Source: Actinobacteria bacterium UBA5176 | Lineage (GTDB): Bacteria; Actinomycetota; UBA4738 | Direction: 5' to 3' | Assembly: GCA_002413305.1 (NCBI GenBank) | Contig: DHWS01000041.1 | Location: 1-11,723, forward strand | Length of the DNA stretch: 11,723 nt | Shown: positions 7,307 to 11,723 of the stretch, piece after piece | Position numbering within the stretch: the first letter of the stretch is position 1 | Layout: every line of letters starts with the position of its first letter | The notes under the pieces: model-generated | What the model was told of the DNA's origin: nothing | Seen by the model: only the letters and a program-made list of their open reading frames with translations | Databases searched by the model: none | Made by a program: the position numbers and the translations under genes

Positions 7307-8292
7307 CAGAAGTCCCTCCGGGTGACGAACAGGGCGATGTCGCGCAGGTCGTCGGCACGGTCGGCGCGGAGGCCAGCGCCATCCAACGCCTCGAGGGCGG
7401 TTCGAAGGTGGCGCTCGGCGACGGCGAGCGTCCACTCGCGGGCACCGAACCGGTCGAGCCCGACCACTGTCCCGGCTGCCTCGCGCCCGGCCGTGGTCAG
7501 CGCGTGCACCACCGGCAACGTCTTCTTGTGCTGGGTGAGGTCGCTCGCCGCCGGCTTGCCCGTCACGGCCGGATCGCCCCAGATCCCCAGCACGTCGTCC
7601 ACGGCCTGGAAGGAGATCCCCAGGCTGCGGCCGTAGGTTCGAAGCGCCTCCACGGCCGTGTCGTCCCCGCCGCCCAGCACCGCCCCGATGGTCCCGGCCC
7701 CCGCCAGCAGCGCACCCGTCTTGTGGCTGCACATGGCCAGGCACTCGTCCTCTGCGACGTCGTCCCGCGATTCGAAGGAGAGGTCTTCGGCCTGCCCGCG
7801 GATCATGTCGCTGGTGGCCCGGGCGAGCTCCCCGGCCGCCCGCCGGGCTCGGGGGTGCGGATCGGCGAGCAGCAGCTCGTGGGCCAGGGACAGCATCGCG
7901 TCGCCGGCGACGATCGCGGCGCCGGTCCCGAACAGCGCCCATACGGTCGGCCGGTGGCGGCGCTCGCGGTCGCCGTCCATCACATCGTCGTGGATCAGCG
8001 AGAAATCGTGGACCAGCTCGAGCGCCACGGCGCCCGCCACCGCGTCGGCGGCCAGCCCGCCCACGGCTTCCGCGGCGACCAGTGCGATGGCGGGCCGAAC
8101 CGCCTTCCCGCCGTCCCCGTCCACCCGGCTGCCGGCTGCGTCCCGCCAGCCGAGGTGGTACTCGGCGATGGGGCGGATCTCCGGGCTGAGCCGCCCCACC
8201 GCCCGGCGCAGCCCCTCGTCGATCGCGGGCCGTGTCCGCAGGAGCGCCTCGGGAACGGACCGGCCCGGCGCGAGCGACCGCGTGCCGATCAC
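7306..8292 (-). CDS. Polyprenyl diphosphate synthase of the hopanoid operon (probable farnesyl diphosphate supply)
   Basis: A 328-residue trans-isoprenyl diphosphate synthase, condensing IPP with allylic diphosphates in the cytosol. GGKAVRP is at 61-67, the first aspartate-rich motif is DDVMD (102-106) followed by an RERRHRPT segment, GQAEDL is at 166-171, and the KTG motif is at 191-193. The second aspartate-rich motif is DDVLGIWGD (232-240), with G at 236 where the fifth residue of a DDxxD motif would be Asp, as I recall for many actinobacterial members. An aromatic residue (F97) lies five positions before the first motif, which usually limits chain length, so C15 is plausible and fits squalene synthesis by the neighbours; C20 cannot be ruled out. 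GTG 8292 overlaps the hpnE stop as GTGA and has GAGG at 8300-8303, 7 nt upstream. Confidence 0.9.
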   Translation of the reverse strand: MIGTRSLAPGRSVPEALLRTRPAIDEGLRRAVGRLSPEIRPIAEYHLGWRDAAGSRVDGDGGKAVRPAIALVAAEAVGGLAADAVAGAVALELVHDFSLIHDDVMDGDRERRHRPTVWALFGTGAAIVAGDAMLSLAHELLLADPHPRARRAAGELARATSDMIRGQAEDLSFESRDDVAEDECLAMCSHKTGALLAGAGTIGAVLGGGDDTAVEALRTYGRSLGISFQAVDDVLGIWGDPAVTGKPAASDLTQHKKTLPVVHALTTAGREAAGTVVGLDRFGAREWTLAVAERHLRTALEALDGAGLRADRADDLRDIALFVTRRDF

Positions 8293-9650
8293 GCCGCAAC
8301 CTCGGCTGGGAGGGGCCCCGTTTGCCCCAGGGCGACCAGCGCGTGCCGGGCGGCAGCCAGTCCACTTCGAACCGCGCCTTCCATGGTCGCCGGCCATCCC
8401 GTGTCGGTCCACGCCCCGGCCACGAACAGCCGCGGGATACGCGTCCGGGGGCCCGGCCGCAGGCCGGCCGTACCGGGGGCCTGGCGGAACGTGGCCGCCC
8501 GCTCCCGCGTCACGACGAAGCGTTCGATCGGCACCCCCCGCGCGGCGGGGAACACCGCTTCCAACGCCGGGGCGAACTCGGCGCGCAGATCCTCGACCGT
8601 CCGGTCGACGAACCCGTCTGCGCCGGACAGGGAGATGGCGAGGTACTGGCCGGCGTCGAGCCCGGCCGGCCGCGTCCGGTCGAATACCCACTGGACGGGG
8701 GAGTCGACGACGGCGGCGAAGGGGAGGTCGGTCACGGCACGGCCGTAGACCACGTGGACGTTGACGATGGGCGACGAACCGAGCCGCCCTGGCGCCGTGG
8801 GGTCCGCCAGCGCGCCCTCGGGCAGCACGTCCCCGGCCCGTTCGTTCGGCACCGCCGCGATCACCGCGTCCACGTCCACGCCGCCCTGGTCGGTGAGCAC
8901 GCCGGAGACGCCGCCGGACTCGGCGACGACTTGTCGGATCCGGCCTCCGAGCTGGACGTCGACGCCGAGGCGGCCGAGCACGGCGAGCGCGGGCTCGCCG
9001 TGCAGCTCGCGAAGCGAGACGAGCGGGATGCCGATGTCCGCTGCGTCTCTGCGCTCCAGCAGGCCGGTGCGGAAGACCTTCGCCGCCAGGGCCAGGCTCG
9101 CCTCGCCGGCGGGCAGGTTCAGGGCCGGCAGCCCGAACAGGTCCCACAGATAGCGGACCGAGGCCTCCGACTGGCCGTGTGCCCGCAGCCACGCGCCGAA
9201 TGTTCGCGTGTCGGTACGCGGGTCGCCGGGGTCGAGCCGCCGCAGCGCGAAGCTCGCCCGAGCCGCCCGAAGCCGGTCGGCGGTTCCCAGGTACGGGTAC
9301 CGGGCCAGTGCCGCCCCCAGATGGAGGGGCGCCGGGAGCCGGCCGCGCCGGAGCAGCGCGGATCGCCCGCCCGGGGCGAGTACCGGGATCGACAGACGTG
9401 GCTGGAGGTCGGTCTTCGCGGTCACGCCCAGACGGTCAAGGAGCCCACGGTACGCTGTGCAGCACCGCAGGAACACGTGCTGTCCCGTGTCGAGCGTCAT
9501 CCCTTCACGCTCGAACGAGGCGGTGGCGCCGCCCAGCCATCGCTTCGCCTCGAAGAGCGTGACGTCGGCCCCTCCGTCGGCGCAGGCGATGGCGGCGGCG
9601 ATGCCGGCCAGTCCGCCGCCGACGACCGCCACGCGTGACCGGCCGGTCAT
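8289..9650 (-). CDS. hpnE: Hydroxysqualene dehydroxylase HpnE (FAD-dependent)
   Basis: A 453-residue flavoprotein of the amine-oxidase/phytoene-desaturase-like group. HpnE carries out the reductive dehydroxylation of hydroxysqualene to squalene, the third step of the HpnCDE route. The N-terminal FAD-binding motif VVGGGLAGIAAA is at 9-20, the acidic end of the next strand is E34 in LFEAKRWLGG, and DTGQHVF follows at 54-60. The C-terminal FAD-contacting region LFVAGAWTDTGWPATMEGA is at 408-426. The ATG overlaps the hpnD stop as ATGA and a purine-rich GGGGA lies 7 nt upstream. Position between hpnD and the polyprenyl synthase is as in actinobacterial hopanoid clusters. Assignment over other desaturase homologues rests on both motifs and neighbours. 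Confidence 0.94.
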   Translation of the reverse strand: MTGRSRVAVVGGGLAGIAAAIACADGGADVTLFEAKRWLGGATASFEREGMTLDTGQHVFLRCCTAYRGLLDRLGVTAKTDLQPRLSIPVLAPGGRSALLRRGRLPAPLHLGAALARYPYLGTADRLRAARASFALRRLDPGDPRTDTRTFGAWLRAHGQSEASVRYLWDLFGLPALNLPAGEASLALAAKVFRTGLLERRDAADIGIPLVSLRELHGEPALAVLGRLGVDVQLGGRIRQVVAESGGVSGVLTDQGGVDVDAVIAAVPNERAGDVLPEGALADPTAPGRLGSSPIVNVHVVYGRAVTDLPFAAVVDSPVQWVFDRTRPAGLDAGQYLAISLSGADGFVDRTVEDLRAEFAPALEAVFPAARGVPIERFVVTRERAATFRQAPGTAGLRPGPRTRIPRLFVAGAWTDTGWPATMEGAVRSGLAAARHALVALGQTGPLPAEVAA

Positions 9651-10516
9651 CCCGGCATCCCCGCGAGGGCGCGCGTGGCCACCCAGGCCTTCTCCCAGCC
9701 GGGCACCGACACCCGCCGAGTCAGCGCCTGGTCCGGGCGGGACTCGATCCGCACCAGCAGCCGTTCGTAGATGCCGGCCATCGCCCCGGCGCACGCCGCG
9801 CTCCGCCGGTCCAGCGCGGGCAGCAGCCGCAGGCCGCGTTCGAACCACTCTTTCGCCCGGGCCACCTCGAACCGGATCAGCGCCATGGTCGGCGGGCGGG
9901 GGGCGGATCCGAGCGACGCCGGTGTGACGCGGAAGCGGCGGAGGTCCTCGGCGGGGAGGTACACGCGACCGGTCCCGAGGTCCTCGTGGACGTCGCGGAG
10001 GATGTTGGTGAGCTGCATGGCCACCCCGAGATCGTCCGCGATCGGTTCGGTCTCCGGCATCCGGTCCGAACCGAACACGGCCAGCGACAGCCGGCCCACC
10101 GAACCGGCCACCCGGCGGCAGTACCCGACCAGTTGATCGAAGGTCTCGTACCGCGTGCCGTCCACGTCCATGCGGACGCCGGCGATGAGATCGAAGAACG
10201 CGCCCACGGGAAGCGGGTACCGTTCGCCGGCCATGCCCAGAGCGGCCAGGACCGGGTCCGAGGAGGCCGGGTCGATCTCGTGCAGTGAGGCCTCGATGCG
10301 GTCGAGCGCGGCCCGCTTCTCCGGGACGGTTAGCGTACCGTCGCCGACGTCGTCGATGCGCCGGGACATCGCGTACACGGCGGCCAGGGCCCTGCGCTTC
10401 GGCGGCGGCAGCAGACGGATGCCGTACCAGAAGTTCCGGGCCCGCCGGCGGGTCACGCGCTCGCAGTAGCCGTAGGGGTGGACGGCCACGGGCGGGGTCG
10501 GAAGCACCCGGCTCAC
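9647..10516 (-). CDS. hpnD: Presqualene diphosphate synthase HpnD
   Basis: A 289-residue squalene/phytoene synthase-family protein with two aspartate-rich motifs: RRIDDVGD (D55, D56, D59) and DVHED (175-179) followed by GTGRVYLPAEDL (181-192). HpnD condenses two farnesyl diphosphates to presqualene diphosphate, using Mg2+ bound by these aspartates. YCRRVAGSVGRLS (132-144) is the usual central helix. It is separated from hpnC by context and wording: YCERVTRRRARNFWYGIRLLP at the N terminus is HpnD-like. The GTG start at 10516 shares GTGA with the hpnC stop and has GGGAG at 10525-10529, 8 nt upstream. Confidence 0.93.
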   Translation of the reverse strand: MSRVLPTPPVAVHPYGYCERVTRRRARNFWYGIRLLPPPKRRALAAVYAMSRRIDDVGDGTLTVPEKRAALDRIEASLHEIDPASSDPVLAALGMAGERYPLPVGAFFDLIAGVRMDVDGTRYETFDQLVGYCRRVAGSVGRLSLAVFGSDRMPETEPIADDLGVAMQLTNILRDVHEDLGTGRVYLPAEDLRRFRVTPASLGSAPRPPTMALIRFEVARAKEWFERGLRLLPALDRRSAACAGAMAGIYERLLVRIESRPDQALTRRVSVPGWEKAWVATRALAGMPG

Positions 10517-11361
10517 CGGAGCATCTCCCGGGCCACCGTCCAGGCCCGCCGCGTCTTCGAAGGATGGGCCGATGCCCCGAAGGTGTCGAACCCACGGCGT
10601 TCGAGACCCGCCAGGGCGGCGAGCCCGCCGGCGGTGAACATCCGGACCGCCAGCCCCACCCGGCCGGGGAGGGTCCGGGACAGCCCTCGTCCCCGCTCGA
10701 GCAGCTCACGGGTCCGGGCAGCTTCGAACCGCATCAGCTCCCGGAATCGGTCGTCGTCGACGCCTTCCAGAAGCGCCTCCACCGGGTACTCGAACCGGTC
10801 AAGGTCCTCGATCGGCAGGTACACGCGTCCGGCCGCGGTGTCCTCGCCGAGGTCCTGCCAGAACTCCACGAGCTGCAGGCCCGTGCAGGTGGCGTCGGAC
10901 AGCGCCAGCCGTTCGGGCGTACACGCCCCGCAGATCCGGAGCACCAGCTCCCCGACGGGGTTGGCCGACAGGCGGCAGTAGTCGAGAAGGGCGCCGAAGG
11001 TCGCGTACCGCGAGGCGAACTGGTCCTGGCGGTTCGCTTCGACCAGCCGGTCGAACGGTTCCCGAGGAAGGTCGAACACCCGCACGGTGTGGCGGAGAGC
11101 GTGCAGCAGCGGATGGGACGGCATAGTGGCGGAGCCGTCGAACACCATGTCGAGCTCGGAGCCGACCCAGTCCAGCATCGCCAGCCGGTCGCCGGCGGCT
11201 TCGTCCCCGAGGTCGTCGACGAGCCGGGCGAATCCGTACACGTTCATGAGGTGCGGGCGCACGCGACGAGGGAACAGGCGGGATGCAACGGGGAAGTTCT
11301 CCCCTCGCGCCCGATCCAGGACCTGGGCGGCCCCGGGCGCCTGCGCAGGGGGGCGGCTCAT
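10513..11361 (-). CDS. hpnC: Hydroxysqualene synthase HpnC
   Basis: A 282-residue second squalene/phytoene synthase-family protein. HpnC converts presqualene diphosphate to hydroxysqualene. ENFPVASRLFP at 21-31 is a clear HpnC signature. The first aspartate motif is VDDLGDE (D49, D50, D53), the second is QDLGED (169-174) followed by AGRVYLPIEDLDRF (177-190). YCRLSANPVGELVL (128-141) replaces the catalytic-helix wording seen in HpnD. Length is as usual. The ATG overlaps the yjbQ stop as ATGA, and the region upstream has no strong Shine-Dalgarno, so translation probably depends on coupling to yjbQ. Confidence 0.94.
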   Translation of the reverse strand: MSRPPAQAPGAAQVLDRARGENFPVASRLFPRRVRPHLMNVYGFARLVDDLGDEAAGDRLAMLDWVGSELDMVFDGSATMPSHPLLHALRHTVRVFDLPREPFDRLVEANRQDQFASRYATFGALLDYCRLSANPVGELVLRICGACTPERLALSDATCTGLQLVEFWQDLGEDTAAGRVYLPIEDLDRFEYPVEALLEGVDDDRFRELMRFEAARTRELLERGRGLSRTLPGRVGLAVRMFTAGGLAALAGLERRGFDTFGASAHPSKTRRAWTVAREMLR

Positions 11362-11723
11362 TCACCCAGGACCTGCATGAACACACGGCGCTCGCGCGCC
11401 CGGTCGAGCTCCAGGAAGAAGACCCGCTGCCAGCGTCCCAGCATCAGCCTGCCGTCCACGATGGGGATGGCCTGGGAGGCGGAAGCGACCAGCCCCTGCT
11501 TGAGGTGGGCGTGGCCGTTCGGCACCTCGTGGTCGTCGTCCTCGAGGTTCTCGGTGCGAAGGGCCATGTCGTCGTGGCGGTACGGGCGGTCGCTCGGCAC
11601 CAGCGACTGGATGAGCTCTTCGAAGTCGCTGATGAAGCCCGACTCGCGCTCGTTGATGACGATGGCGCACGTGGTGTGGGGGGAGTACACGAGCGCCATC
11701 CCGTTGCTCACCCCGCTGCGATC
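11358..11723 (-). CDS. yjbQ: YjbQ/UPF0047 family protein (5' partial)
   Basis: The C-terminal 121 residues of a YjbQ (UPF0047) protein; roughly 15-20 N-terminal residues lie beyond the window edge. Visible hallmarks, numbered from the first visible residue, are SGVSNGMALVYSPHTTCAI around 3-21 with HTT at 16-18, INE at 23-25, NGHAH (69-73), DGRLMLGRWQ (90-99) and FLELDRARERRV (103-114). The small homotrimeric family has a conserved His/Glu site. Thiamine phosphate synthase activity has been reported for some members, but the general role is unsettled. A GTG at 11711 could be mistaken for a start, but the homologous segment continues upstream of it to the edge. It is the first visible gene of the operon and its stop overlaps the hpnC ATG, so it is tied to hopanoid synthesis at least by expression. 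Confidence 0.88.
   Translation of the reverse strand, partial: DRSGVSNGMALVYSPHTTCAIVINERESGFISDFEELIQSLVPSDRPYRHDDMALRTENLEDDDHEVPNGHAHLKQGLVASASQAIPIVDGRLMLGRWQRVFFLELDRARERRVFMQVLGE

Larger units (their letters stand above)
2869..11723 (-). other. Hopanoid biosynthesis operon (yjbQ-hpnC-hpnD-hpnE-pps-shc-hpnG::ispH-hpnH)
   Basis: Eight co-directional minus-strand genes with every junction overlapping. yjbQ/hpnC, hpnD/hpnE and shc/hpnG::ispH share ATGA; hpnC/hpnD and hpnE/pps share GTGA; pps/shc and hpnG::ispH/hpnH share TGATG. There is no intergenic DNA and no internal promoter space, so a single transcript with translational coupling is expected. Its promoter must lie beyond 11723. The enzymes cover HMBPP to hopene and then adenosylhopane and its deadenylation. 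dxs, ispG and the later side-chain enzymes are not in the window. Confidence 0.9.

Noticed and set aside
5411..7636. Very long plus-strand open frame (741 codons) opposite shc
   Set aside because: Its translation is low-complexity R/P/G/H-rich with no recognisable domain and lies antisense to a full SHC. Long antisense frames are expected at this GC content.
7307..8365. N-terminal extension of shc by 353 codons
   Set aside because: The extension is an out-of-frame shadow of the polyprenyl synthase. The ATG at 7306 with GGAGG upstream gives the standard SHC length.
11358..11711. YjbQ as a complete gene starting at GTG 11711
   Set aside because: The family's conserved SG-x-x-NG segment spans this codon and stays open to the window edge, so the true start is outside.
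1..11723. Search for tRNA, rRNA, CRISPR arrays, insertion sequences or att-like repeats
   Set aside because: No repeat arrays, transposase motifs, tRNA-like cloverleaf segments or rRNA stretches were recognised by eye.

Overview
This is a high-GC, gene-dense bacterial segment dominated by one hopanoid biosynthesis operon. The gene order (hpnC, hpnD, hpnE, polyprenyl synthase, shc, hpnG, hpnH) resembles that of actinomycete hopanoid clusters. With the DUF2330 gene, the frequent GTG starts and the very high GC, it suggests an Actinomycetota member, possibly an uncultured soil-type lineage. Another GC-rich hopanoid producer such as a Chloroflexota or Dormibacterota relative cannot be excluded. 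There is no sign of mobile DNA, RNA genes or CRISPR.

Left part (1-2860), accessory genes: the 3' tail of a plus-strand gene resembling the TPR-type end of large ATPase/cyclase-like regulators (1-165); a convergent MtnX-like HAD phosphatase (176-904, minus); a divergent short-chain dehydrogenase (952-1689, plus); and an exported, membrane-anchored DUF2330 protein with a strong Shine-Dalgarno (1817-2860, plus). The DUF2330 gene runs tail-to-tail into the operon, and a small perfect palindrome covers both stop codons.

Right part (2869-11723), all minus strand, transcribed right to left: yjbQ-family gene (5' end outside the window), hpnC, hpnD, hpnE, polyprenyl diphosphate synthase, squalene-hopene cyclase, an hpnG-ispH fusion, and hpnH. 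All seven junctions overlap by 1 or 4 nt (ATGA, GTGA or TGATG), so there is no intergenic DNA in 8.85 kb.

Together the genes describe a nearly self-contained route. IspH makes IPP/DMAPP, the polyprenyl synthase makes farnesyl diphosphate, HpnC/HpnD/HpnE make squalene, Shc cyclises it to hopene, HpnH adds adenosine and HpnG removes adenine. The most unusual item is the fusion of HpnG (a late tailoring enzyme) with IspH (the last MEP-pathway enzyme) in one 511-residue protein. The sequence has no in-frame ATG, GTG or TTG from which a complete IspH could start separately. The second is a YjbQ-family gene translationally coupled to the head of the pathway.
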